DNA from: Lachnospiraceae bacterium
GTDB taxonomy: Bacteria > Bacillota > Clostridia > Lachnospirales > Lachnospiraceae
Direction of reading: 5' to 3'
NCBI GenBank assembly: GCA_014804795.1
Contig: JAAUZC010000039.1
Span: forward strand, 1-50,620
Length of the DNA stretch: 50,620 nt
In this document: positions 41,667 to 49,857 of the stretch, in pieces
How positions within the stretch are numbered: position 1 is the stretch's first letter
Layout of the letters: every line of letters begins with the position of its first letter
Program-made: the position numbers and the translations under genes
Notes under the pieces: generated by a model
Told to the model about the DNA's origin: nothing
Seen by the model: only the letters and a program-made list of their open reading frames with translations
Databases searched by the model: none

Positions 41667-41698
41667 AAAAGGGGCGGGAAAAGGTATCCCGCTTTTTT
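41667..41698 (+). terminator. Rho-independent terminator or attenuator
   Basis: GCGGGA (41674-41679) pairs with TCCCGC (41687-41692), followed by six T residues. It would end a transcript of about 50 nt from the promoter at 41614. Confidence 0.75.
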
Positions 41699-41794
41699 AT
41701 CATATAGGAAACTTCGTCTCCTATATGACAAAACCCTCCGGGGGATGCGCAGCTCGCGGAGAGGAAATTACTGCTTTGCAGTCCGCTCGCGCGC

Positions 41795-41823
41795 GAAGAG
41801 TTCGCAGGCGAACTCTTTTTATT
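41795..41823 (+). terminator. Second Rho-independent terminator in the kinase leader
   Basis: AAGAGTTCGC (41796-41805) pairs with GCGAACTCTT (41808-41817), followed by T-rich sequence. It lies about 80 bp before the kinase start codon. Confidence 0.75.
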
Positions 41824-41902
41824 ATAAAAAGAACGGTTGTGAGAGTTGTAAATAAAAAAGCTGCATATACAATAAGAAGAGGAAAAGCAAAGGAGAGATG
41901 CC

Positions 41903-42859
41903 ATGAGAGGTTTGTATCTGGAGCAGGTTACAGATCGCGGGATTCCGTTTGAACAATTAGTAGGGGATATCTTACAGAATAAGGAAGCTTGTGGTGAAGT
42001 GGGTATGGATACCATTTCCGTAGAGCGGTTCTGTGATGACGGTGAGGGTGAAATAAATCGTTATAACGTATACAGGGTACAGACAGATGGAAAGTTTTAT
42101 GTCCTGAAAAGATCAGACGAAGACGAAATCGGGATCTATGAACATTTTCTGAGAGGACAGGGATTTCAGGTGCCTTTCTATCTGGGAAACACGGAATGGC
42201 AGGGAAAGAAGTGGATTCTCATGGAATATGTTGAAGGGCCTGATCTGCGTGATTTTACTTTGGAGATGGCAGATGCCTGTGCCGAAAGCCTGGCGGTCAT
42301 TGCCAATCGCTTCTGGCAGGAGGATGCCGCCGAATTTGAAGCGAAGAAACAGGATGCCCGCTTTGAGCGTTACTGGAAACGTATCAACAAAAGGGCGGAA
42401 TGTCTGCGTGGCGAGCCCTTGCTTCGGGAGGCCTATGAACGCTTCCTTGAGCGGCAGCTGAATTGCCCCAGAACGCTGTCCAATGGAGATTTTCTGCAGT
42501 TTAACGTGATTTACAGAGATGGGAAGGTCACGTTGGTGGATTGGGCCTTTGGAGGCATTATGCCCTATTCGCTGGACATCGCGAGGATGATTGCCCATGG
42601 CACAGAGAACAGAGATACGTTTCCGTTTTATATGACGGGGGAACATAAAGAGAGGTTTGTAGAGCGGGTTTATGAACTGTTGGAACATAAGCCCGCTTAT
42701 GAGAGATATCTGGAGGATATCAGGCTGGCGGTGCTGAATGAGTATATTGAATTTATTGAGTCTGATCTGAATGAGCCTTCCGGAGAGAGGGATAGAATTT
42801 TTGCGTACTATTATCATCATGCGTTGGAGCTGGCGGAGGAGATTCTTCGGGAAGGGTGA
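41903..42859 (+). CDS. Aminoglycoside/choline-phosphotransferase-like kinase
   Basis: The 318-residue protein has the kinase-like APH fold. Its N-lobe contains KFYVLKRSDEDEIGIYEHF (K69 likely binds ATP) and ILMEYVEGPDLRDF is the hinge. The catalytic loop reads SNGDFLQFN, with D196 as base and N201 for Mg, and LVDWAFGG has the metal-binding D213. The usual His of the HGD motif is Asn (N194) here. Such proteins phosphorylate small metabolites or antibiotics; the substrate is unknown. The ribosome binding site is AAAGGAGAG. The leader with several terminators suggests conditional expression. Confidence 0.82.
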   Translation: MRGLYLEQVTDRGIPFEQLVGDILQNKEACGEVGMDTISVERFCDDGEGEINRYNVYRVQTDGKFYVLKRSDEDEIGIYEHFLRGQGFQVPFYLGNTEWQGKKWILMEYVEGPDLRDFTLEMADACAESLAVIANRFWQEDAAEFEAKKQDARFERYWKRINKRAECLRGEPLLREAYERFLERQLNCPRTLSNGDFLQFNVIYRDGKVTLVDWAFGGIMPYSLDIARMIAHGTENRDTFPFYMTGEHKERFVERVYELLEHKPAYERYLEDIRLAVLNEYIEFIESDLNEPSGERDRIFAYYYHHALELAEEILREG

Positions 42860-42885
42860 TGGGGCAGGGTATCTGCCGGAGAATG

Positions 42886-42913
42886 TTGCATCTTTTTCAA
42901 AATGAATTATAAT
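42886..42913 (+). promoter_or_regulatory. Promoter of the amino-acid ABC operon, with hairpin-family tail
   Basis: TTGCAT (42886-42891), a 16 bp spacer and a perfect TATAAT (42908-42913). Downstream, TGCGGAACTTAAAAATGGAG (42937-42956) is a lone tail of the intergenic hairpin family containing the ribosome binding site, without the hairpin. Confidence 0.65.
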
Positions 42914-42962
42914 ATAATACAATGTTTTGTTGTATCTGCGGAACTTAAAAATGGAGGAAAAA

Positions 42963-43775
42963 ATGAAAAATATGGGAAAGAAAACAAAAATTTATGCGGG
43001 CATCGGGCTTGCAGGGATACTGCTTGCCCTGTCAGGCTGCGGTAAAACAGAAGAAAAAGCAGATGATCTTTTGACACAGATTCAGGAGAAAGGTGTGATC
43101 ACTTTCGCAATGGAGGGACAGTGGTCTCCCTGGACTTACCATGATGAAAGCGGTGAGCTGATCGGATATGACACGGAAGTAGGGCAGGCAATCGCCGAGA
43201 AGCTGGGCGTGCAGGCCGAGTTTGTGGAAGGAGAATGGGACGGCCTGTTTGCGGGGCTGGACGGCGGCCGTTATGACGCGGTGATCAATGGCGTGGAGAT
43301 CATACCGGAACGCGCCGAAAAGTATGATTTCACCACACCTTATGCCTATATTCGGACCGGACTGGTGGTAGCACAGGATAATGAGGATATTTCAGACTTT
43401 ACAGATCTGGCAGGGAAAAAGACCAGCAATTCGCTTGGTTCTACTTACGCGGATATGGCGGCGGAATACGGGGCGGATGTTTCCAATGTGGACACCCTGT
43501 CGGAAACCATTGATATGGTGCTCTCAGGAAGAGTGGATGCGACATTGAATGCGGAGGTTTCTTTCTACGACTATCTGGAGGAACATCCCGATGCGCCCAT
43601 AAAAATTGTGGCGCTTACGGAAGAGGCATCAGAGGTGGCCATTCCCGTAAGAAAAGAGGAGGCGACAGAAAGCCTGAGAGAGGCGATCAATCAGGCAATC
43701 CGGGAACTTTCGGAAGACGGCACACTGACAGCACTGTCCGAGAAGTATTTCGGAAGCGACATCTCCCAGAAATAG
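42963..43775 (+). CDS. Polar amino-acid ABC transporter binding lipoprotein
   Basis: The 270-residue lipoprotein has a signal peptide with lipobox LSGC and an SBP_bac_3 domain: GVITFAMEGQWSPWTYHDESG, LIGYDTEVGQAIAEKLG, EGEWDGLFAGLDGGRYD and FTDLAGKKTSNSLGSTYAD. This family binds cystine, glutamine, histidine or similar amino acids; the sequence resembles cystine-type binders, but the ligand is not certain. ATG 42963 follows GGAGG. The permease and ATPase genes follow at once. Confidence 0.92.
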   Translation: MKNMGKKTKIYAGIGLAGILLALSGCGKTEEKADDLLTQIQEKGVITFAMEGQWSPWTYHDESGELIGYDTEVGQAIAEKLGVQAEFVEGEWDGLFAGLDGGRYDAVINGVEIIPERAEKYDFTTPYAYIRTGLVVAQDNEDISDFTDLAGKKTSNSLGSTYADMAAEYGADVSNVDTLSETIDMVLSGRVDATLNAEVSFYDYLEEHPDAPIKIVALTEEASEVAIPVRKEEATESLREAINQAIRELSEDGTLTALSEKYFGSDISQK

Positions 43776-43804
43776 AAATATGAAACCAGAATGAGAAAAA
43801 TGTG

Positions 43805-44500
43805 ATGAGTGAGAGAATAATCCACATATTAGTTTCTTCTTTTACACAAATATTAATACCGGGTATCAAGGTTACGATACCGTTGACGTTGGCTTCTTTT
43901 GCGTTCAGTTTTCTGTTAGGGCTGTTTTTGGCCATTGTGCAGGTGGCCAATATCAGTATATTGAAACAGGCGGCGAGAATTTATATTTGGATCTTCCGGG
44001 GCACACCGCTGATCGTGCAGTTATTTATCATTTTTTTTGGTCTGCCGAGAGTGGGCATTACTCTGGAGGCCTTTCCCGCAGCAGTGATCGCATTCGGGAT
44101 GAATCTGGGCGCCTACAATGCAGAAGTGTTCCGTTCTGCAATTCAGGCAGTTCCTCAGGGGCAGACGGAGGCGGCGCAGATGATCGGTTTGAATTACCCG
44201 CAGACATTGATTCGGATCATTCTGCCGCAGGCATTTCCGATTGCTTTTCCGTCCCTGTTCAACAACTTGATCAGTCTGTTGAAGGATACTTCACTGGCGT
44301 CCAGTATCACGGTGATTGAACTGTTTACGACGGCGCAGCAGATAGCGTCGAGGACATACGAGCCTTTTGCTTTATACTGTGAGGCGGCGGTTATTTATCT
44401 GATCTTCTCTACGGGGCTGACCTGGCTTCAGTCTTTTCTTGAGAAAAAGCTGGAATGGAAAACAAACGAAAAATATCTGAATGCGGCGAAACCGGAATAG
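43805..44500 (+). CDS. Polar amino-acid ABC transporter permease
   Basis: The 231-residue membrane protein has the HisM/GlnP-type layout: an N-terminal helix ([21 protein letters not shown]), the EAA loop region [20 protein letters not shown], and [26 protein letters not shown]. Start is ATG 43805; GTG 43802 is an alternative. It sits between the binding protein and the ATPase and probably dimerises in the membrane. Confidence 0.93.
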   Translation: MSERIIHILVSSFTQILIPGIKVTIPLTLASFAFSFLLGLFLAIVQVANISILKQAARIYIWIFRGTPLIVQLFIIFFGLPRVGITLEAFPAAVIAFGMNLGAYNAEVFRSAIQAVPQGQTEAAQMIGLNYPQTLIRIILPQAFPIAFPSLFNNLISLLKDTSLASSITVIELFTTAQQIASRTYEPFALYCEAAVIYLIFSTGLTWLQSFLEKKLEWKTNEKYLNAAKPE

Positions 44501-44517
44501 AAGGGGCGGGGAGAAAA

Positions 44518-45273
44518 ATGATGCTGGAGGTCAGGAATCTTCATAAAAGTTTTGGAACAAATGAGGTCCTCAAAGGAATTGATTTCCGGATTGACAAAGG
44601 GGAAGTGGTTGCTGTGATCGGTCCTTCCGGATCGGGTAAGACTACGCTGTTGCGCTGTATCAGTTTTCTGGAGCGGGCACAGGAGGGAACCATGCAATTC
44701 GGAGATAGGCAGTATGACCTGCCCCATACCTCTAACAGGGAAATACGGGAGATACGTGCCGATATGGGCTTTGTATTTCAAAGCTTTAATCTGTTCCGGA
44801 ATATGACGGTTCTCGCAAATGTGATGGAAGGTTTGGTCACGGCGCGCAGGATGGACAAAAAAGAGGCGGAAAAGATTGCCATGGAGATGCTTGACAAGGT
44901 GGGAATGCAGGAACGCACCAGGTATTATCCGGATCAGCTCTCCGGTGGGCAGCAGCAGCGTGTTGCCATCGCCAGGGCTATCGCACAGAATCCGCAGGTA
45001 CTTTTATTTGATGAACCTACGTCGGCACTTGATCCGGAGCTTACGGGTGAGGTGTTGGATGTCATGAAAAAACTGGCCGCAGAAGGAACGACCATGGTAG
45101 TGGTAACCCACGAGATGGGTTTTGCCATGGATGTGGCTTCAAGGGTTGTATTTATGGAAGGCGGTTATATCGTTGAGGAGGGCAGGGCAAAAGAAGTGTT
45201 CTCGAATCCGAAGGAGGAGCGCACAAGACAGTTTTTGAGCCGTACGATGAGAGACTATGAATACAGTGTCTGA
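44518..45273 (+). CDS. Polar amino-acid ABC transporter ATP-binding protein
   Basis: The 251-residue ATPase has Walker [11 protein letters not shown]-loop FVFQSFNLF, signature [14 protein letters not shown], Walker [15 protein letters not shown] and the switch His in VVTHEMGFA. It is of the GlnQ/HisP type and completes the importer with the two genes before it. I start at ATG 44518 (or 44521) and not at the longer in-frame start at 44455, which lies in the permease gene. A weak terminator follows at 45284-45306. Confidence 0.94.
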   Translation: MMLEVRNLHKSFGTNEVLKGIDFRIDKGEVVAVIGPSGSGKTTLLRCISFLERAQEGTMQFGDRQYDLPHTSNREIREIRADMGFVFQSFNLFRNMTVLANVMEGLVTARRMDKKEAEKIAMEMLDKVGMQERTRYYPDQLSGGQQQRVAIARAIAQNPQVLLFDEPTSALDPELTGEVLDVMKKLAAEGTTMVVVTHEMGFAMDVASRVVFMEGGYIVEEGRAKEVFSNPKEERTRQFLSRTMRDYEYSV

Positions 45274-45283
45274 TCAGATAAGA

Positions 45284-45306
45284 AAAAGACTGTTTTGGCA
45301 GTTTTT
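45284..45306 (+). terminator. Weak terminator after the amino-acid ABC operon
   Basis: AAAAGACTG and CAGTTTTT pair over the loop TTTTGG, with a T-rich end. The stem is short. Confidence 0.5.
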
Positions 45307-45317
45307 AAATTGTCCGC

Positions 45318-45346
45318 TTGAGACCTGATACAAAATATGATAAACT
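45318..45346 (+). promoter_or_regulatory. Promoter of the tandem dehydratase operon
   Basis: TTGAGA (45318-45323), a 17 bp spacer and TAAACT (45341-45346), about 50 bp before ATG 45398. No leucine T-box or attenuator is seen in the short leader. Confidence 0.6.
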
Positions 45347-45397
45347 GAAAAAGAGATACGATAAAAACGAAAATCACGAAACGAACAGGGAGAAGCT

Positions 45398-45868
45398 ATG
45401 AGCAAAATTTTTAAATTTCATAATGATGTGGATACAGACCAGATCATTGCATCACAATATTTGCTTTTGCCGAGTGTTGAAGATATGAAAGGATTCACTT
45501 TTGAATCGTTGGATGAAGAGTTTGCGAAAAACGTGCAGCCGGGCGATATTATTGTGGCGGGCGAAAACTTTGGCTGCGGTTCCTCCAGAGAGCAGGCGCC
45601 CGGCGTGTTAAAAGCTCTTGGGATCAAGGCGGTCGTTGCAAAGTCTTTTGCCCGGATATTTTACAGAAATGCGATCAATATCGGGCTGCCGGTGCTTGTG
45701 AGCAAAGATTTTTACGATGTAGCCGGGGCAGGAAAAGAGGCGGAACTTGATCTGGCGGAGGGGACGATCGTGTTTGACGGCGTCACCTATACCTGCACGA
45801 AGCTTCCTCCTTATATGCAGAATATATTGAATCAGGGCGGCCTGATCGCATCGTTGAATCAGGAATAA
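45398..45868 (+). CDS. leuD: 3-isopropylmalate-dehydratase-like small subunit, pair 1
   Basis: The 156-residue small (swivel) subunit of an aconitase-family dehydratase has the archaeal-type short LeuD layout: DVDTDQIIASQYLLLPS, ENFGCGSSREQAPGVLKALG and SFARIFYRNAINIGLPVLVS. The loop after the DTD motif, which influences substrate choice in this family, reads YLLLPSVEDM here and YLALPSVEDM in pair 2. It is separated from its large subunit by a 196 bp hairpin repeat. A leucine role (isopropylmalate isomerase) is likely for one of the two pairs, but which is not clear. Confidence 0.9.
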   Translation: MSKIFKFHNDVDTDQIIASQYLLLPSVEDMKGFTFESLDEEFAKNVQPGDIIVAGENFGCGSSREQAPGVLKALGIKAVVAKSFARIFYRNAINIGLPVLVSKDFYDVAGAGKEAELDLAEGTIVFDGVTYTCTKLPPYMQNILNQGGLIASLNQE

Positions 45869-45871
45869 AAA

Positions 45872-46057
45872 TCAGCATGAGCCCGGAAGTACACAAGACG
45901 ATTAAGAGAAGCAAAGCTTCTCGCTACATCACAATCTGTGAAACAGATAGTGATGGTTCCCGTTATATAGCAGCTGGAAATCTGTCTTCCGCTATCGTGT
46001 ACGGGAATGGGGCAAATGCATCGCTGAAGGCGATGCATCACGGAACTGGAATAGGAG
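45872..46057 (+). repeat. Intergenic hairpin repeat, copy I (expanded, between small and large subunit genes)
   Basis: GCCCGGAAGTACAC (45881-45894) pairs with GTGTACGGG...GGGGC (45997-46013), and AAGACGATT with AAATCTGTCTT. The right-side bulge is CCGCTATC. The tip is longer than in other copies and has GAGAAGC/GCTTCTC and ATCTGT/ACAGAT hairpins. A GCATCG/CGATGC hairpin precedes the tail CACGGAACTGGAATAGGAG. Confidence 0.75.
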
Positions 46058-46064
46058 TTTAGTA

Positions 46065-47315
46065 ATGGGCATGACATTAGGCGAAAAGATCATAGCAAGG
46101 GCGGCAGGCGTACCCTGTGTAAAGCCCGGTGAGATACATACAGTGGATGTGGATTACCTGATGAGCAATGACGGTACGACACATCTGACGATCGATATGT
46201 TTTATAATCAGTTGAAAAATCCGAGGATTGCAGATAAGGATAAACTGGTGTTTGTTATCGACCACAATATTCCGGCGGAGAATCCGAAGACCGCGGCGGC
46301 CCATAAGAAGATGCGGGAATTTGCAAAAAAATATGATATTGCATTTTATGAGGGCAAAGGTGTCTGCCATCAGGTCATGTTGGAGGATTTTGTGGAGCCG
46401 GGGCAGTTTATCATGGGTGCGGACTCCCACACCTGTTCCTACGGAGCGGTCGGCGCTTTCGGTACGGGGATAGGCTGCACGGATTTTTTGTATGCCATGG
46501 TAACAGGAAAGTCCTGGGTGCTTGTGCCGGAGACGATCCGTTTTAATCTGACCGGAAAACTGCGGGAAGGTGTTTACCCGAGAGATCTTATTTTGACGAT
46601 TATCGGCGATATCGGCGCAAACGGCTGTAATTATAAGATCATGGAGTTTGCGGGCGAGGGAGCGCATGGATTAAGCGTCAATGACAGATTTGTGCTCTGT
46701 AATCTGGCGGTGGAAGCGGGTGCGAAAACAGGCATTGTGGAGCCGGATGAAAAAGTAGTGGAATTTATGAAAGAGCATGGAAGAAGCTATGAGCATCTCT
46801 ATAAGAGTGATGCGGATGCCTCTTTTATGCAGGTATATGATTATGATCTATCGAAGATAGAACCGGTAGTGGCGGAACCTCATTTTGTGGATAATGTGAA
46901 ACCTTTGTCGGAAATCGATGAGGTGAAGATTGATGAAGCGTTCCTTGGTTCCTGCAACAACGGACGTATTGATGAGCTGCGTGTGGCGGCAGAGATTTTG
47001 AAAGGAAGAAAAGTACATCCGGATGTGCGCTTTTTGATCACACCGGCTTCCAACAGTGTTTATTTACAGGCTTTGGAAGAGGGGCTCGTGGATATTTTCT
47101 TAGAGTCGGGCGCGATGATGATGAATCCGAACTGTTCCGTCTGCTGGGGAAGCTGTCAGGGCGTGATCGGAGAGGGAGAAGTGCTGATTTCCACGGGCAC
47201 GAGAAACTTTAAGGGACGTGCGGGCCACAAGGATTCCAAAGTATATCTGGCTTCGGCGGCGACGGTGGCCGCATCTGCCGTGGCGGGAAAGATTGCAGGG
47301 CCGGAAAAATTGTAG
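46065..47315 (+). CDS. leuC: 3-isopropylmalate-dehydratase-like large subunit, pair 1
   Basis: The 416-residue large subunit of an aconitase-family dehydratase carries the [4Fe-4S] ligands C297 (GSCNNGR), C357 and C360 (NCSVCWGSCQG). Other family stretches are FVIDHNIPAENPK, GVCHQVMLEDF, MGADSHTCSYGAVGAFGTGIG and GTRNFKGRAGH. The length fits the archaeal-type LeuC/homoaconitase group. It forms the enzyme with the subunit before it. The residue pattern around the second and third cysteines (CSVCWGSC) differs from pair 2 (CGLCCGRAC). Confidence 0.92.
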   Translation: MGMTLGEKIIARAAGVPCVKPGEIHTVDVDYLMSNDGTTHLTIDMFYNQLKNPRIADKDKLVFVIDHNIPAENPKTAAAHKKMREFAKKYDIAFYEGKGVCHQVMLEDFVEPGQFIMGADSHTCSYGAVGAFGTGIGCTDFLYAMVTGKSWVLVPETIRFNLTGKLREGVYPRDLILTIIGDIGANGCNYKIMEFAGEGAHGLSVNDRFVLCNLAVEAGAKTGIVEPDEKVVEFMKEHGRSYEHLYKSDADASFMQVYDYDLSKIEPVVAEPHFVDNVKPLSEIDEVKIDEAFLGSCNNGRIDELRVAAEILKGRKVHPDVRFLITPASNSVYLQALEEGLVDIFLESGAMMMNPNCSVCWGSCQGVIGEGEVLISTGTRNFKGRAGHKDSKVYLASAATVAASAVAGKIAGPEKL

Positions 47316-47340
47316 AGAACAGGATAGGAGAGTCAGGCGT

Positions 47341-47829
47341 ATGACAGGGTTTACAGGGAAAGTATGGCTTCTCGGTGATGATATTGATACGGACATCATT
47401 ATTCCGACGGAATATCTGGCGTTGCCGAGCGTGGAAGATATGAAAAAGTATGCCTTTTCGCCGCTGCGGGAGGAACTTGCGGGGCAGATTAAAAAGGGTG
47501 ATATCATAGTGGCGGGAAAGAATTTCGGCTGCGGCTCTTCGAGGGAGCAGGCGCCGGAGATCATCAAACAGCTGGGCGTTCGCTGTGTCATTGCAAAATC
47601 TTTTGCCCGGATCTTTTTCCGCAATGCGATCAATAACGGACTGCTGCTGATCGAAAATAATGACCTGCGCGATCATGTGGCGGAGGGAGACGAGATCACT
47701 GTGACGATGGGAGAAAAGATTCATGCAGGCGGTAAAGACTACCCGATCACACCGCTGCCGGAAAATCTGATGGATATTCTGAATGCCGGCGGTCTGGTAA
47801 AAGCAATGCAGGCAAGAAACGGGGTGTGA
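47341..47829 (+). CDS. leuD: 3-isopropylmalate-dehydratase-like small subunit, pair 2
   Basis: The 162-residue small subunit has DIDTDIIIPTEYLALPS, KNFGCGSSREQAPEIIKQLG and SFARIFFRNAINNGLLLIE. It clearly resembles pair 1 over its whole length, so the two pairs are probably related by duplication. ATG 47341 is preceded by AGGAGAG. The stop is 3 bp before the large-subunit ATG (47832), so the two are coupled. Alternatives to isopropylmalate are citramalate/methylmalate-type or 2,3-dimethylmalate substrates. Confidence 0.9.
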   Translation: MTGFTGKVWLLGDDIDTDIIIPTEYLALPSVEDMKKYAFSPLREELAGQIKKGDIIVAGKNFGCGSSREQAPEIIKQLGVRCVIAKSFARIFFRNAINNGLLLIENNDLRDHVAEGDEITVTMGEKIHAGGKDYPITPLPENLMDILNAGGLVKAMQARNGV

Positions 47830-47831
47830 GC

Positions 47832-49076
47832 ATGGGGCATACATTAATTGAAAAGATTGTGATGAAAAACACCGGTGAGAGTTCTGCACGGCCGGGTGAG
47901 ATTAAGACAGTAAAAGTTGACCGGGTTATGATACACGATATTTTTATTCCCTTTGTGGTGGATAAGTTTCGTGAGATGGGATTTACGAAAGTATGGGATC
48001 AGGATAAAGTCGTGCTGATCTATGACCATCTGGTACCCACCAGCGCGGTGGAGGATGTGCGGCATTTCAAGATCGGAGATGCCTTTGTGAAAGAGCAGGG
48101 ACTGACACATTTTCACAGAGCGGACGGCATCTGCCATCAGCTTATGCCGGAAATGGGTTATGCAAAACCCGGCAATATTGTATTCGGAACAGATTCCCAT
48201 ACAACGACTTACGGCTGTGTAGGATGCTTTTCTTCCGGCATCGGTTATACGGAGATGGCGGCGGTGTTGGGAACAGGCGAGATGTGGATCCGAGTGCCGG
48301 AAACGATCAAAGTGGTTATTGACGGAAAACTGCCGCAGGGTGTCTATGCAAAGGATATTATTCTTCGTCTGATCGGAGATCTGCGGGCGGACGGGGCGAC
48401 CTATAAAGTACTGGAGTTTTCCGGCACCGCGGTGGAGGAGATGAGTGTTTCTTCCCGTATGACGATCTCCAATATGGCTATTGAAGCGGGTGCAAAAGCG
48501 GCGTTATTTGCACCGGATGAAAAGACCTGCGCTTATTCCGGCGTGAAGATGGAAGAGGTAGACTGGCTCTATGCCGATGAGGATGCAAATTATTGTCAGG
48601 TGATAGAGTATAAGGCTGAGGAGCTTGTGCCTGTGTTAGCCTGTCCTTCTCAGGTGGATAACATTCATGACGTGTCGGAACTTGCCGGAACAAAGCTTGA
48701 CCAGGTATTTATCGGTTCCTGTACGAATGGACGGTTAGAAGATCTGGCGGTGGCCGCGGAGATTCTGAGGGGTAAGAAAGTGGCGCCTTTTGTGAAGCTG
48801 ATCGTGACGCCCGCCAGCAGGAGTATTTATAAGGAAGCTGTGGAAGCCGGCTACATAAAGATACTGGCACAGGCCGGGGCGATCATCACCCACCCGGGCT
48901 GCGGACTGTGTTGCGGAAGGGCCTGCGGTATACTGACGGACGGGGAGAGGGTGCTTGCCACAAACAACAGGAATTTCCTGGGACGCATGGGGACGAACAA
49001 AGTGGAGATATACTTAGGCTCCCCCGCGACAGCAGCGGCATCCGCAGTGACGGGAGTTATCACGAGTCCTGTATAA
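47832..49076 (+). CDS. leuC: 3-isopropylmalate-dehydratase-like large subunit, pair 2
   Basis: The 414-residue large subunit has [4Fe-4S] ligands C297 (GSCTNGR), C357 and C360 (GCGLCCGRACG), with the same spacing as pair 1. It also has YDHLVPTSAVEDV, GICHQLMPEMGY, FGTDSHTTTYGCVGCFSSGIG and TNNRNFLGRMG. ATG 47832 is preferred over GTG 47826, which overlaps the small-subunit stop. No leuA, leuB or cimA is next to it, so the pathway cannot be settled here. Confidence 0.92.
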   Translation: MGHTLIEKIVMKNTGESSARPGEIKTVKVDRVMIHDIFIPFVVDKFREMGFTKVWDQDKVVLIYDHLVPTSAVEDVRHFKIGDAFVKEQGLTHFHRADGICHQLMPEMGYAKPGNIVFGTDSHTTTYGCVGCFSSGIGYTEMAAVLGTGEMWIRVPETIKVVIDGKLPQGVYAKDIILRLIGDLRADGATYKVLEFSGTAVEEMSVSSRMTISNMAIEAGAKAALFAPDEKTCAYSGVKMEEVDWLYADEDANYCQVIEYKAEELVPVLACPSQVDNIHDVSELAGTKLDQVFIGSCTNGRLEDLAVAAEILRGKKVAPFVKLIVTPASRSIYKEAVEAGYIKILAQAGAIITHPGCGLCCGRACGILTDGERVLATNNRNFLGRMGTNKVEIYLGSPATAAASAVTGVITSPV

Positions 49077-49144
49077 GAACCCGGTGATCCAGTGAGTTAA
49101 TGTGTTAACCAAACGCAAATAAAAATAAAAAAGGAGAAAAAAGA

Positions 49145-49825
49145 ATGGGAGTATTATCAAGATTTAAGGACATTATGGCGGCAAATGTAAATGCACTTCT
49201 GGATAAGGCGGAAGATCCTCAGAAGATGATCGACCAGTATCTGAGAGACCTGGAGAACGATCTTGGGAAGGTGAAAGCAGAGACGGCATCCATGATGGCG
49301 GAAGAAAAAGCGGCCAAACGTGAGTTGGACGAGTGTAATGAAGAAATTGCAAAGATGGCTGATTATGCGAAAAAAGCTGTAACTGCCGGAAATGATAATG
49401 AGGCGAAGCAGTTTTTACAGAAAAAATCAGAGCTGTCTGAAAAGTTGGAGACTCTGCAGAAAAAATATGACATTGCTGTCGCAAATTCTGCACAGATGCG
49501 CCAGATGCACGATAAGTTAGAGAGCGATATCGCTTCCCTGAGAGGAAGAAAAGAGACTTTGAAAGCGAAAGCGCAGATCGCGGAAACACAGGCAAAGATA
49601 AACAAAATGGGTTCCAGCAGCAGCCAGGCCGGCGCTACGATGGCAGCTTTTGACAGAATGGAAAATAAGATCAATAAAATGCTGGATGAGCAGGACGCTA
49701 TGGAACAGTTAAACAAGGGCGCTGTTGATTCTACAGAAGAACTGATGAAAAAATATGACAAAGAAACAAAAGAGTCTGATGTAGATGCGGAACTTGCAGC
49801 ACTGAAAGCGGAGATGGGGCTGTAA
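49145..49825 (+). CDS. pspA: PspA/IM30-family envelope stress protein
   Basis: The 226-residue, nearly all-helical protein is a PspA/Vipp1-type membrane-protecting ESCRT-III-like protein. Its N-terminal amphipathic part is GVLSRFKDIMAANVNALLDK, followed by AEDPQKMIDQYLRDLEND, and long coiled coils rich in Ala, Glu and Lys continue to the end. It assembles on damaged membranes. The SPFH-type gene that follows after 139 bp is the usual partner in the B. subtilis YdjF/YdjI-like arrangement. A hairpin repeat separates them. Confidence 0.94.
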   Translation: MGVLSRFKDIMAANVNALLDKAEDPQKMIDQYLRDLENDLGKVKAETASMMAEEKAAKRELDECNEEIAKMADYAKKAVTAGNDNEAKQFLQKKSELSEKLETLQKKYDIAVANSAQMRQMHDKLESDIASLRGRKETLKAKAQIAETQAKINKMGSSSSQAGATMAAFDRMENKINKMLDEQDAMEQLNKGAVDSTEELMKKYDKETKESDVDAELAALKAEMGL

Positions 49826-49857
49826 AAACAGCAGAAGCGGAACTGAAATCAGCGAAG

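Larger units (their letters stand above)
41440..41902 (+). other. Non-coding region with terminators, a promoter and a possible small RNA or attenuator
   Basis: This 463 bp stretch holds no supported gene. It contains the importer terminator (41485-41526), a strong promoter (41614-41642) and a terminator only about 50 bp later (41667-41698). A perfect 9-bp inverted repeat CATATAGGA (41701-41709) / TCCTATATG (41719-41727) comes next, then a second terminator (41795-41823) and the ribosome binding site of the kinase gene. A frame open from about 41638 crosses both terminators and is not a gene. Confidence 0.7.

Noticed and set aside
41614-41952. Open frame through the kinase leader
   Set aside because: It crosses two terminators and an inverted repeat, and its residues show no family features.
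44455-44517. Upstream start for the amino-acid ABC ATPase inside the permease gene
   Set aside because: Family members begin at the [12 protein letters not shown] segment; the extra residues are a frame overlap with the permease end.
45318-45397. Leucine T-box or leader-peptide attenuator before the dehydratase genes
   Set aside because: The leader is only about 50 nt and has no T-box core, specifier loop or run of Leu codons.
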